Shown here in pieces: positions 18,490 through 29,157 of a stretch of 64,000 nucleotides of DNA. Below the pieces are notes generated by a model that searched no databases, had not been told where the DNA came from, and was given only the letters and a program-made list of their open reading frames with translations. Position numbers and translations under genes: made by a program. Position 1 is the first letter of the stretch. Each line of letters starts with the position of its first letter. The stretch is from Trichomonas vaginalis G3 (lineage: Eukaryota; Parabasalia; Trichomonadida; Trichomonadidae): NCBI RefSeq assembly GCF_026262505.1, contig NC_067204.1, forward strand, positions 3,629,797 to 3,693,796, given 5' to 3'.

Positions 18490-19590
18490 GTTAAATTTCA
18501 ACAAAACATATAGAAAGAAACATTGTTTTAAAGTTCATTCAGAACCTAGCCAATATGGAAACAAACCTACTTTTGTTTCTGCAGACTATGGAACTACAAT
18601 GAGATGGGGTCATAAAGCTAATCCGGATAGGTGGTTCATAAACTTACAACCTCAATTCCAAGAAGTTGTAGACGCAATGGAAGTGAATGGTGAACCAGAT
18701 ATAGCTGGTATTTTCAGCGCGGCTTTAATGCCATTGAAAGATATGAAACATGCAGATATTTTGGACCAGTATGAAATGAACATGGCTGATGGAAATATAA
18801 CACCTGACGTTCTAGAACATTTATCTCAAAGAACTACACAGAACCATAGAGATGGTATATTTGGTGAAGAGTTTAGAAAGAAAGTTAGGGAGAGAGAAGG
18901 AAGAGAACCTATTGTACATGACCTTGCAAACGAAAGTTTGCAAAATGTCATAAAAACTTACTTTGCAGACAATGAACCGAGAATGGATGAATATTTAAGA
19001 AAACTCAAATGGACAGTACCAAATGAAATGTTAGTATTGAAAAACATGTTCCTTGACAAAATAAAACCAACTACAGAAATAAATGACGCAAGACTGAAAC
19101 ATTGGGTAAAAGCTTTCCCATTCACAAAAGATATTATTGGTAACATGGAAAGAAAACCAGAATGGCTACAAAACATATATTTGGAAACGAGCTTATTCCT
19201 ATGGACAAGCTCTGTTTGAAGAGCTTGAACCGGAAACTCAGGAAAGAGTCATGCAAACAATACGCGAAGACTCAAATACAAACTATGACAAAATCTTTCT
19301 AGGATATAGGTTACCTGAGATGGGCGACCAGAGCCCAAAGGCAAAAAGGACATGGGAAATTTACAACATACTAGGTGAACATGAGGCAAAGATGCAACAA
19401 CTTGAAGCAGAGGGCAAGTTACCAAAAGCGACACCAAGGAAGAAAGAGAAGAGTAGAACAAAGTGAAAGTAGTGAAGAAGTAACTTCATCTAGTGAAAGT
19501 AGTGGCAATGAAGGAAAAAGAAGAGTTAAAAACTCAGTCAGGAAGAAAGTAAAGCTTGGTACGAGTGGGTTCTATTATGACACATAAATC
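18490..19590 (+). pseudogene. Maverick B: unidentified virion-type gene region
   Basis: The region encodes a hydrophilic, alpha-helical protein (for example PDRWFINLQPQFQEVVDAMEV, and further on WKRAYSYGQALFEELEPETQ) with a Lys/Arg/Ser-rich end. It lies between the coiled-coil gene and the capsid region and is on the same strand. No known domain. The region is broken. Confidence 0.45.
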
Positions 19591-19620
19591 CAACTATTCT
19601 ATATTTTTTACCCATATGAA

Positions 19621-21225
19621 ATGTACGCCGCTCAGAATATAACGCCAACAGTTTTGGATGCCATGAACGGAAATGTTTCCGAATGGTATAACGAATGCGA
19701 CAATGCCATTAGAAGGTCAGAAATAGTTCCTGGAACTTACGAATATACAACTGCTGTTTCTTATGGAAACGTAGGTGAGTTTGGAGAAGGTTCTTCAACA
19801 ACAGTAGATATTGCTTGCGACAGGTTTCATATTATTTCTATTGACAACTCATTCTTATACGTGGAACAAGACATTGAAATAAAACCTTCTGCCAAGTTGT
19901 CTGACAAGAAAGGTTGCAATGGAATTTTCTATGTCGGATACCAATATGCTCCAGAAGTTTTCATGGGATATAAGATATATTCTAACTCTGACTTAGTTCA
20001 AACAGTAACATGGGCAAACTATGAATGGTTCGCTTTGAGAAACTCAGTACAACCACAAGCTAGAGAACAAACAGACCAGTATGCAACTATTGAGAAAATA
20101 AGAAGACTTGACCCTAACGTTCCAGGAGTTTATGTTAACCTTTCTGGACAAACTGCAGCAGCAGTAACCAAAGTAAAACTGAAAACTTAGAGTTCCTTTG
20201 TCATCTTTCCTCATCTTCAGGTTTTTAAGATACTTGCCAAACTGGGCAGGAAAAATTTCTATCGAACTTACTCCAAGCAAAAATAACTTAGTCATTGCAC
20301 CAACACAAGACCCATTCACTCTTACAGACGTAATGGGAACAAATAAAACGTCATTCGCCGAATTTTGCAAAGGCAAGGTTGACTTAGACTTTGGTTTCTC
20401 AAACCTCAACACTGAAGTAAACTATTATTTCAATGCTGCTGGAGATGCTTGGACCCAGTTAAGTTCACATGCGAAAATTTGAATGCAAGAGAATAGAAAG
20501 CAGACTTGCAGTCTATATGTTGGACCCAGATATTTCAAATGCTTTAGCTGCCAAATATATTGCAGTTCCACTTATGTTCCCTATACACCAAATATCTGTC
20601 AAAGACTTTGCAGGTGAAGTTGGAAACCAAAGTGCTGACCCAGGTGCAAGAACAGATATTGCTTTAACAACTGCAATGAAACATGCAGATACTATGTTTG
20701 TACTGTTCAGACGAACTATAAATGACTATTCTTGTTCTACAACCCCGGTATTAAATATCATATAAACATAGATGCAAATATTATCCAAGAGAAGAATATT
20801 CTACAGTTGAGGATATGAGGTCATACAACTTGACATTAGATGCTATGAACTTTAACAACAACTTCACAACAACCATTAACCCTGAAATGCAAAGTTCTAT
20901 TATGCCATATGTGAAAGTATGGACTCATACAGGAGGTCAAAAAACTCAATATACAAATGGAGACCGTTCAAACTTTTGGCTTGGCATTCCATTTGCTGAC
21001 TCAGAAGACTTTATGGGTGGTATTTCAACTGTTGGTACTGTACAAATACAATATACTGGTGACAGAGACGGTCCATATGAACTGAGAGCAAAGAAGTTTA
21101 CAAAACCAATAGCACTTTTCACGGAAGATGCTCTTTTGAAGATTCGTTCGATGAAACCTGCTGGGGCTCCTCAGATTGGCATAACGACAGCTTCCATCGA
21201 GCAGATTTTGGCAGCAGGTCAGTAA
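19621..21225 (+). pseudogene. MCP: Maverick B: major capsid protein region
   Basis: The coding region is beta-rich throughout and has the right length (about 530 codons) and position for the Polinton double-jelly-roll major capsid protein. Recognisable text includes TVLDAMNGNVSEWYNECDN, VSYGNVGEFGEGSSTTVDIA, FYVGYQYAPEVFMGYKIY and, near the end, SRSNFWLGIPFADSEDFMGG-like sequence (NFWLGIPFADSEDFMGG). Major capsid protein would form the hexon-like shell. Identification rests on order, size and general likeness to Maverick capsids, not on a single motif. It is one of the more damaged parts of the element. Confidence 0.6.
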
Positions 21226-21538
21226 GTTGTTCTTGAACTGACTTCTCTCCGTCAAATATTGACAGTACGCCAGTTTTGACATAATATTGTATTATAAACT
21301 TTCCTTTAGAAATATCTGTAAGTTTTGAAGTTATATTTTTGTCTGCTTCAAGAACTTTCACCATTTCAGTTATACCAACTTTCTTTGCTTTATGAAAATA
21401 TTTAGGTTCAGCAAATATTGCTATTCTATAACATTTTCCATTGTTTGTGTAAAGAACTATTCTGTCAATGTATTTGTATTGTTTGTGAGTATAAACTTTG
21501 TTCTGCTTCAATTCAATAAGATATCCGAATACGTCCAT
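21119..21538 (-). CDS. Maverick B: small unidentified protein
   Basis: Begins MDVFGYLIELKQNKVYTHKQ. It is predicted as mixed alpha/beta and overlaps the end of the capsid region on the other strand, so the last part of the reading may not be used. It is divergent from the gene at 21557, with an 18-bp spacer. No known domain. Confidence 0.45.
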   Translation of the reverse strand: MDVFGYLIELKQNKVYTHKQYKYIDRIVLYTNNGKCYRIAIFAEPKYFHKAKKVGITEMVKVLEADKNITSKLTDISKGKFIIQYYVKTGVLSIFDGEKSVQEQLTDLLPKSARWKLSLCQSEEPQQVSSNESSKEHLP

Positions 21539-21556
21539 CTTTTTATTCTAAGTAAA
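21539..21556. promoter_or_regulatory. Bidirectional promoter, 18 bp
   Basis: CTTTTTATTCTAAGTAAA between two divergent ATGs. It shares TTTTATTCTA with the 13,660 spacer and fits the same T-rich/A-rich design. Confidence 0.55.
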
Positions 21557-22093
21557 ATGTCATTTCCGAAAAATAGAAGCGTAAGTGTTTCAAAAGGTTT
21601 AATGGCGGTGGCAGATGTGAAGTTAAATTCACCAACTCAAACAAACAGTCAAAGTGTTGTTGTCAATGTCAAAGACAGAGATGTTGAAGTGGGGAAACCA
21701 TACGAGGACGAAGATGGTATAACAATTGTTCCTGTAAAAGAACAACCAACATATCCTGAAGTTAGCAGAGACTTAAGTTCTGTTGCAGATATTCGAAACG
21801 ACTACCAACAACTGAAAGACAAACTTCAAACTCAGGAGAAGATTTGTCAAGCTTTAGGTATAATGTTAAACTTGGTCGAACACAACCCTGTAAAAGTGAA
21901 CTCATATGTCATTGCACCTCATGAAGTTTTGAAAGAACTATTGAAACTTTTGACAGAGGCAGACGATATAAACATCAAAGAAATAGAACCCGACATTAGT
22001 TGCTGTGGTGTTTCATATAATGCCATTGACAAGATATACGTTATGAAAGGAGGTGAAACGTTGAACTTAAATATAGTTTCCCAGACGTCATAA
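21557..22093 (+). CDS. Maverick B: CCG-motif protein, copy 1
   Basis: The 178-aa product has a disordered N terminus, a helical middle and a C-terminal module with IEPDISCCGVSYNAIDKIYV. The gene at 36313-36927 has the same layout and a matching DPEIECCGQTPIFMKIGNIR module, so the two are paralogues. The paired cysteines in a C-terminal beta-like module suggest a folded domain, perhaps for capsid assembly, but the function is unknown. Confidence 0.55.
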   Translation: MSFPKNRSVSVSKGLMAVADVKLNSPTQTNSQSVVVNVKDRDVEVGKPYEDEDGITIVPVKEQPTYPEVSRDLSSVADIRNDYQQLKDKLQTQEKICQALGIMLNLVEHNPVKVNSYVIAPHEVLKELLKLLTEADDINIKEIEPDISCCGVSYNAIDKIYVMKGGETLNLNIVSQTS

Positions 22094-22141
22094 AAATATT
22101 TGACGACCACAACATTTCATTAAAATTTATTTGCTAAGTAA

Positions 22142-22931
22142 ATGGCAGAAGACATAATGGTTTATACTATTACGACTAAAAACCCTGAGTCATATAATTC
22201 TATAACAACAAACTTACAAAGTCCTCAAGGACGATATTGTAAACTAACTTTAAACACAATGACGACTAAAGCCTGTTTTGCTCTTTTGACACCAGAAGAC
22301 TTTATTGTTGTGAATGGTAAAAAATACTCCTTTGAAGATACTTACTCAGATATACCACCAACAGGTTTTGTTGACTTATTTAATACTTTAAGTACGGGTG
22401 TAACATGTGCTGCAACTAGAGCAGGTTTCATTATGTTTGGATGTCCGACTGAGTTTACTATAAACGATATGAGCTATAATACAAAACTTATATCTGGTTT
22501 TTACTACCAACAGTTTCCTATAACAGGAAAAAGGTGTCATACAAGGAATGTCTATTCCATTGACATTAAGCACACCAATCTTATATATTGTTTCAAACTT
22601 AGGTTCAAAGTGTTATTCGAATGTCGACAGAAACTATTATGACCAAAAGATACTTATGCGTATAAACAATACTTTCTCTGCTGGTTTGCCTATTGTTCAT
22701 TCGAATGCAGAATTTTCAACCTTAGTGAACTCAAACACTTTGGCAAGTATAACGTTGACATTAGTTGACGCAAACTTTGTTCCTGTAAAACTTTTATGTC
22801 CTATGTATTTGTCAATGACGGCAGAAAGTTTCGAATTGGAAGATGCAACTGGTGAAAGTATTGTATTACAAGAACAACTTCAACAACAAATAGCTCAAGA
22901 ACAACAAATGCAACAACAAAGTCAAGAATAA
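22142..22931 (+). pseudogene. Maverick B: penton-like minor capsid region
   Basis: A beta-rich product beginning MAEDIMVYTITTKNPES, with a late LVDANFVPVKLLCPMYLSMTA segment and a Gln-rich tail. The phrase 'LVD.....VKLLCPMYLSMT' parallels LVDFQGEPVELKAPVRMTVE in the gene at 35354, which is the end of the single-jelly-roll penton-like proteins of Mavericks. A vertex (penton) role is inferred. Confidence 0.5.
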
Positions 22932-22960
22932 AAAAAAATATTTTTTTTATTTTTATAAAA

Positions 22961-23980
22961 ATGTACAGAATAGATGTTTCAGATTTTTATGACTTCCAAG
23001 CATTCAGAAATATGTGTCTATTTAGAGACTATAACAAAGCAGTCGAGAATTTGAAACGTTTAGTCATTTATGTCGACTCTGCCCCAGAATGTTATGTTAT
23101 GAAAGAATGGGATGTTGTCTTTAACAAACCAAGAGCAACAATAGTTTCAGAACAAGAATGTAAACAGAAACTTAAGAAAATAAAAGTCGTACAAGTTGGC
23201 ATGAAGATGTTAGATGCTTGGGATATCTTATTGTCAAAGTTAGAAGATTTTTCAGTTCGAGGTATATAAGTTCTATACACCTTCTCCAAACTTCTATTCT
23301 ATCTTCACTGGATATAAATATGAACAAGTAGAATGGAAAGAAAATATTATAGAAGCTTGGTTAGACCATGTCAAAGAAATTATATGCAATGGAAACGAAA
23401 GAGTCTATGAGTATATCTTATGTTGGTTTGCAAACATCTTACAACATCCAAGTGCTAAAAATGAAACTGCTCTCATTATAATTGGAAAACAAGAAACTGG
23501 TAAGAACACATTCTTTACAGATATCTTATGCAAACTGTTAGAGGGCTATTCGAACCCGAATATGACAAACTTAGAAAACATCTGTGGCAAGTTTAACTCC
23601 TCAATAGAGAATATGAAACTTATAGTTTGCAATGAACTTCAAAGTATAGATACAACAAAAGTTTTGAACTCAGATGCTTTGAAGAGTCTTATAACAGACA
23701 AAGTTGGAGTTGTTGAAAGAAAATATAAAGACCAAAGAGTTTGTGAAAATGTTGCAACTTCATTATGGTTTCAAACAATGCTGTTCCGATGAAGTTAGAA
23801 AGTTCTGACAGAAGAATAGTTTTTGCCATAAATACTGTTCAGAATGAGCTTTATATTTCTTGCAAAGGATTTCCTTCTTTCTTATACTTTAACCTTAACT
23901 CAAACAACTTCTTTACTTCATCTCTTATTCTATATCTCTGTTTCCATCGTAATAGTATCCTTGCAACACTTCACATTTGA
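22961..23980 (+). pseudogene. Maverick B: SF3 (D5-like) helicase region
   Basis: A Walker A motif GKQETGKNTFF and a downstream FNSSIENMKLIVCNELQS (Walker B-type acidic pair) lie in the order and spacing of superfamily 3 helicases of the D5/virophage type. The preceding SIFTGYKYE and the following DKVGVVERKYKD also suit that family. Such helicases unwind the element DNA for replication by PolB. The region is convergent with PolB and directly follows the penton-like gene. It is broken. Confidence 0.65.
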
Positions 23981-24010
23981 CACCTTGATATTTTATGAGG
24001 TCTTGTAATG

Positions 24011-26219
24011 TTATATGGTCAACATACATGAGACAGCAAGTGTTTGAACTTCTGGAACGTTAAGTTCTGGATTTAGTTCAGGGTCACAAACTATTAAAGG
24101 AAAGTGTCTATGTATACCAATCTCTGTTATCTTAATGAGAACAAAGAAGCCGGACATAAACTTTTCACCAATGGGTTCCTTTTGGTCGTCATCGAATAAA
24201 TGTCTCATGAGATACTCTGTGCTTAACATTTCTTTCTTCATACTTTGGAATTCCTTCTAAAGTATAAAGTCTCGCTATAGCTGAAGGATATAATGAAACA
24301 GCATCGAAGTCAGCAATGAGTTTCTTTTCTCTTTTGTTTATGTTATCTGACAACATACATCTTCCACCTTGAATACAGCGTGAAATAAATTCTCTTGGTT
24401 TATTTGAGAGGTCATATAAATTTCCATTCGGGAAGTACACTCTGTTCTCAAACAATTTGTTAGCAATAGAACAAATACTAACGTAGTCATAAACGTTTAA
24501 ATCAAACTCTTTCAATAAGTCATTGCGGAACTTTACAAAACCTTCTCTTAAAATTCTTACATCTTGTTTGCAGTAAAACGTGCTATATTTTTCTAAGTCG
24601 AAGTGGTTTTCATCTATTCTGCAACCTTTGATGGAATCTATGTTCTTCATAAATGTATCTGCATCATGGATAAACTTACATGCTTCAGAAATGACACCAG
24701 TTCTGTTGTCATTTGCTAACAAAACACTGCTGTAGTAGTTATATGGAAATACTTCTTTCGGTCCTGTTTGTAAGTTAAACATAGCAGGAAATAGTTTAAG
24801 CTTCTTATTTATAACACTGTAAGAGTCTTTTATAATAATTGCCCGTCCTTTATATAAACCAGTTATTTGCATTGTTCGTGAACCTTTAATGATGGGAGTT
24901 CCTTTCACTTCTGTCATGTGTCTTAAGATGAAGTTTATGTCATAACTGAGGTTATGGAAATATATTAAACTCTTGTCAGGAAGTCTTTCCAAAAATTCTG
25001 TTGCACAGTTTTGACCCCAAATACTTTCACTAACTGAACCATCTTCACTGTCATAACAGATGTTAAAAGCTTTATGAAAGCCATCCGTACTACACTCAAA
25101 GTCAGCAAAGAAAACGTGCTCAGGTATGAATTTACATTTAGCTTTATTTACTTCTTTTGACTCTGCTTTCTTCTTCAGTTGTACACAATACTTTGGAGCA
25201 TATGTCAAATCTTTAAATGGTGCAAGGTTCTGTTTATATAAGTCAGTAGTATATGTGAAAAGTTCTCCATAAGAAATAGGTTCGAAATATTTGCACTCCC
25301 ACAATGTTTTCATAACATCCCATAGCGGTGTAGTTCTATCCATGCGAACTACATATTTATCTTCTCTCTTTGTATATATTTTCATCTGTTTTTCAATGTT
25401 CATTCCACCACACTCCTTCAAGATTTCTATATAGTTTCGAATGAAATATGTTGTCATTGGTAATCTTTCGTTTAGCATGTAGTGGTCTTCAACAAGAAGT
25501 AAGTCAATAGTTCTAACAGTTTCACATTCTTTTGGTATGTATCTCTTTATTTCATTATGTCTTGAGTCATTGAAATAACCAATGGTAACATTAAATGCTA
25601 TACCTGTTGAATCGGAAATTTCTTGTACTTTACTTTGAGGAAAGTCTCTAACACGAATGACTTCTCTCATGTGGTCAATAGTTTCTTCATTTACTCCAGC
25701 CTGAATGCAAGCATAAACGAAACAATTGTCCTCTGTCATAAGTGTTGCAGTTCTTTTGTTCAGTTCATTGAAGATTTGGTAGCGCTCAAGATTTATAGGT
25801 AACGTGCAAAGATACTTCCAGAACTGCCCGCTTCTCTTCTTATAAAACTTCTTTTCACCATTATCTTTCCAAAAGCTTTCTATAAGTGCTGGGTTTCCTG
25901 TTTGCTTAAGAGCTTCCAAAATGGCTTTCTGGTCATTTGTCAGTGTGCTTTCATCTCTATATGGTCTCTTTTTTGGTTTGCCTTTCTTTACATCTGACAT
26001 CGTTAAGCCTTCATATTCTGTTAAATCATACATCTTTATTTCGGTAAGATTCTTTATGTTTGTCAAGAAGAAGTCATAGTGCATTTCAACAATACCTGCA
26101 GCATTTGCTTCTATCTCTGATATAAAGTTCTCCTTCAAGAGCTGATGTAGTAATGTTCCAATATTATTGAGGTTTAACGTAGAACATTCATACTTTCCAC
26201 CAAGTTTATAACATACCAT
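24011..26219 (-). pseudogene. POLB: Maverick B: protein-primed-type DNA polymerase B
   Basis: The region carries family B polymerase motifs. Exonuclease segments are FFADFECSTD, FHNLSYDINFILRHM and STFYCKQDVRIL; the palm motif A is DFDAVSLYPSAIARL. Upstream there is a long N-terminal region (LVEDHYMLNERLPMTTYFIRNYI) as in Maverick polymerases. These enzymes replicate linear elements from a protein primer. The upstream ORF at 26206-26892 overlaps its start and may supply the priming protein or a regulatory part. The polymerase is broken. Confidence 0.75.
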
Positions 26220-26892
26220 CCATCTCTGTTGAGTTTATTTTAATTTTCTCTAAGAGTCTCATGAAAACCTTACCGAAATGTTTGTGTAAGTAGTCTCTGT
26301 TTGGTTCATCTAAAGCTTCGATGTTAAAGTCAATGAGTCTATTGCCTGACTTCACATTTCTCTTCCTATTCTCTTCATCTTTCTTTAACCATCTCTCACC
26401 TTCTTTTGGTTTGTCGTCAATGGAACGAATGACATCGTTAGCTTTGCGAACTTGTTCTATAGCACTTTTAAACATCTCTCTTCTCTGTTGTTTCAGTGTG
26501 TCATCTCTCTTCGTGTTTTCACCAACGTTTGCATTTGTTATGTCAAACATCTCTCTTCTTACTTCATGAGGTACAGCTCTTCTTGTTTCACCAACGTTTG
26601 CATTTGTTATGTCAAACATCTCTCTTCTTACTTCATGAGGTACTGAACGTCTATGATATAAGTCAATAGCAATGTCATTTAAAGGAAATGCTCTTGCATG
26701 GACTTCGTCCTCGCCGCGTTGCGGCTTTATGAACTCATGAATTCTATCATAACTTATTGCACCATTATAGTCTTTAATGAAGTCAGCGAGTGCTTTTTTG
26801 TTTGTTGCGTAATGCTTTGCAACATCTATATTAGCTTCTGTAAGAAGTTGTTTTATTTCCGAGTGTTCTAACTTAGACAACTTCCGATACAT
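26206..26892 (-). CDS. Maverick B: ORF preceding PolB, with a 22-aa duplication
   Basis: A 228-aa, highly charged, helical protein (MYRKLSKLEHSEIKQLL at its start). Two adjacent copies of a 22-residue unit containing VPHEVRREMFDITNANVGE occur in its middle, and a third, weaker echo (QQRREMFKSAIEQV) follows. It overlaps the polymerase by a few bases, which suggests the two are expressed together. A role as N-terminal polymerase extension or terminal protein is possible. Confidence 0.5.
   Translation of the reverse strand: MYRKLSKLEHSEIKQLLTEANIDVAKHYATNKKALADFIKDYNGAISYDRIHEFIKPQRGEDEVHARAFPLNDIAIDLYHRRSVPHEVRREMFDITNANVGETRRAVPHEVRREMFDITNANVGENTKRDDTLKQQRREMFKSAIEQVRKANDVIRSIDDKPKEGERWLKKDEENRKRNVKSGNRLIDFNIEALDEPNRDYLHKHFGKVFMRLLEKIKINSTEMDGML
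26517..26648. repeat. 66-bp tandem duplication
   Basis: Two adjacent 66-bp units, nearly identical (CACCAACGTTTGCATTTGTT begins each), inside the ORF upstream of PolB. The length keeps frame. Confidence 0.85.
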
Positions 26893-26983
26893 CTTTAGTA
26901 GGAAATAAAAAATATTTTTTGAAAAAATTAGATTAGATTTTTTTTAAGTTATTTTTCAAAATAATTTAATATTTTTATTTTAA

Positions 26984-27460
26984 TGAAACACATGCAAGAT
27001 TGCAAGTTCTTTTCATACAATGCTCTCGCTACTGCCATCAAGAATGAGTTCAATGGTGCTTCAAACGTTAATGTTATCTTTAACAAGAAGTTTGTGAAAG
27101 AATCTAAGTTCGGGTCAGTATGTCAGACCATTAGCTATCGTCATTGACCGCAAACGTTATACTTCACAAGAGTTAGCAGTAGTTTTGAAAAACAAAAGAG
27201 TTTCTTCGTGAATGTCAAAGATACTCATTATACTATTATAAAGAACTCCAACATTGACTTCTTCAGTATTGCTATGAATCTTTCCGAACAGAAAGAATAT
27301 AAGAAGGGTGAAACAAAATGTGAAATATTATTCTTCATCTCTGAAAACAATAACGAACAAAGATGTTATACAAAAGTTCTTACCAAAGGTTGAAGAAGCT
27401 TCTATTGACATTGACGAAGGAAGTGAAATGGTTGAAGAAATTGACCCTGACGTCATTTAA
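26984..27460 (+). pseudogene. Maverick B: small unidentified gene region
   Basis: A short coding region beginning MKHMQDCKFFSYNALATAI, with beta-rich text such as FFVNVKDTHYTIIKNSNIDF and an acidic end. Size and composition would fit a single-stranded DNA-binding accessory protein, but I see no motif. It is divergent from the PolB-side genes. The region is broken. Confidence 0.4.
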
Positions 27461-27478
27461 GCAAAAATATATTTTTGG

Positions 27479-27694
27479 TTAGTCTTCATATCGATATTTT
27501 ACAACAATTCCCCAATGTATAAACTTTTCATACGCTTTTTCATAAGCTTTATATACCTTCAGAAATTTTGCATAATCTTTAGAAGCATTTAGATATTGTT
27601 TAAATGCTTTGTATGTCTTCAGAAATTTTGCATAATCTTTTACATGTTGTTCGTTCTCTTCTTCTGTCATGAGTTCCGAATATTCTAAATTCAT
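27479..27694 (-). CDS. Maverick B: small repeat protein, 71 aa
   Basis: Two copies of KDYAKFLKTYKAF / KDYAKFLKVYKAY give an amphipathic, Tyr/Lys-rich helix. The leader TTTTATCTCATATGAAAG fits the element's promoter class. Function unknown. Confidence 0.5.
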   Translation of the reverse strand: MNLEYSELMTEEENEQHVKDYAKFLKTYKAFKQYLNASKDYAKFLKVYKAYEKAYEKFIHWGIVVKYRYED

Positions 27695-27748
27695 GTTCTT
27701 TCATATGAGATAAAATTTTATAAAAAAATAAAATTAGCTTAGATTTTT

Positions 27749-28528
27749 TTATTCTTCCTCTTTGAAGTTATCGAAATATTCTGTTATTTTTTCCTTCAGT
27801 AATGTTAAGTCTTCTTTGAATGTAAGTATTGTGCAACCTTTGATGTCATAGTGTGTTTGAGGAAGAGTATTTTTGACAATTTCCTTTATTTGCTCATTCG
27901 GTGTCATTGAAATCGGTAAGTTTTCACGATAGAACCAGTTTCTGTCAGATTTATATATTTTAGCTAAGTCATAAAAGCTTTTGTTGTTTCTTCTGACTAA
28001 ATGCAACATAACCATATCTTTATCTTCTTCTTTCTCCAACTCTTCAGTATATATCATATACTTATAACTCTTTTCCTTTCCTTTTGGTACCGAGCGTGGT
28101 ATTCTTTTCTGTATGCTTTTGTCTTCTTTCATCATATCTTCTCTCTGCTTTGTACAAAGTTCGTCAAGAAGTTTACAAACATACCATGCATAGCGAGGCG
28201 AAGCCCACATTGCTATTGAACTAACTAGGAACTTATGAACATATATACCTTTTAGATGTGATGGTAAGTTTTGTCTGTCTTGGTACATCTTTTTAAGTTC
28301 TACATGTTCAAACTCACTGAGGAGTTCATGAGTGCTATTTAATTCAAACCAGTCTTGTGGTTTCTTAGTATCTGGTGTAGCACATGCTGTCAAAATACTT
28401 TGCATTTGGTACATATCGTCTTTGACCGAACGAATGAGACGGAGTTGTTTGTTAAACTGTATGTACTCGTATTCTTCATTTATATCTTCATGGACGATAG
28501 CAGTTGTTGTGTTCTCTGTTGTTGACAT
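27749..28528 (-). CDS. Maverick B: KilA-N-like DNA-binding protein, copy 1
   Basis: I chose the ATG at 28528 (259 aa) because the in-frame upstream ATG lies in an AT-rich repeat spacer and the element-type leader TTTTATTTTGTATGTAAA precedes 28528. The middle of the protein has GIYVHKFLVSSIAMWASPRY, the core of the KilA-N domain found in phage, giant-virus and Maverick transcription regulators. A charged C-terminal half follows. Upstream lies a large array of a 12-bp palindromic motif, so the protein may bind it. Confidence 0.7.
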   Translation of the reverse strand: MSTTENTTTAIVHEDINEEYEYIQFNKQLRLIRSVKDDMYQMQSILTACATPDTKKPQDWFELNSTHELLSEFEHVELKKMYQDRQNLPSHLKGIYVHKFLVSSIAMWASPRYAWYVCKLLDELCTKQREDMMKEDKSIQKRIPRSVPKGKEKSYKYMIYTEELEKEEDKDMVMLHLVRRNNKSFYDLAKIYKSDRNWFYRENLPISMTPNEQIKEIVKNTLPQTHYDIKGCTILTFKEDLTLLKEKITEYFDNFKEEE

Positions 28529-28650
28529 ATCTGTCTTTACATACAAAATAAAAAAATAAATAAAAATAAAACTAACTTTATTTTTGGAATTTTGTGAAAA
28601 CTCAACGGTTTGACACATGCCATATGCCATTTTACTCAGAATTTTGTGCT

Positions 28651-29155
28651 GAATTCAGCAAAAATAAAGTTTATGTTAGAATGTTAGATCTAACATGTTT
28701 TCTAACACGTTTTCTAACATGGTCTAAAACACACAAAACTCATGAAATTTCGTGAATTTCCTTAAGATAGAAAAAATAATGTTTATGTTAGAATGTTAGA
28801 TCTAACATGTTTTCTAACACGTTTTCTAACATGGTCTAAAACACACAAAACTCATGAAATTTCATACGGAATTCAGTAAAAATAATGTTTATGTTAGCAT
28901 GTTAGATCTAACATGTTTTCTAACATGTTTTCTAACATGGTCTAAAACATACAAAACTCATGAAATTTCATACGGAATTTAATAAAAATAATGTTTATGT
29001 TAGAATGTTAGATCTAACATGTTTTCTAACCTCTTTTCTAACATCGTAGAAAACACACAAAACTCATGAAATTTCATACGGAATTCAGCAAAAATAATGT
29101 TTAGGGTAGAAGGTTAGATCTAACCTCTTTTCTAACCTCTTTTCTACCCCAGTTA
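28651..29155. repeat. Array of five 100-120-bp units built on GTTAGATCTAAC
   Basis: Five units follow each other. Each contains AATAATGTTTATGTTAGAAT, the palindrome GTTAGATCTAAC, and 12-bp iterations of the form ATGTTTTCTAAC / ACGTTTTCTAAC. A tail with AAAACTCATGAAATTTC follows. The palindrome is perfect (first copy 28683-28694). The last unit has drifted to GTTAGATCTAACCTC. Single reversed copies occur at 30.1, 31.0 and 39.9 kb. The array lies between two minus-strand genes and directly upstream of a KilA-N gene. Confidence 0.85.
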
Positions 29156-29157
29156 TT

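Noticed and set aside
28651-29155. Possible CRISPR array (regular repeats with palindromes)
   Set aside because: The whole 100-120-bp unit is repeated and there are no unique spacers; the DNA is eukaryotic.
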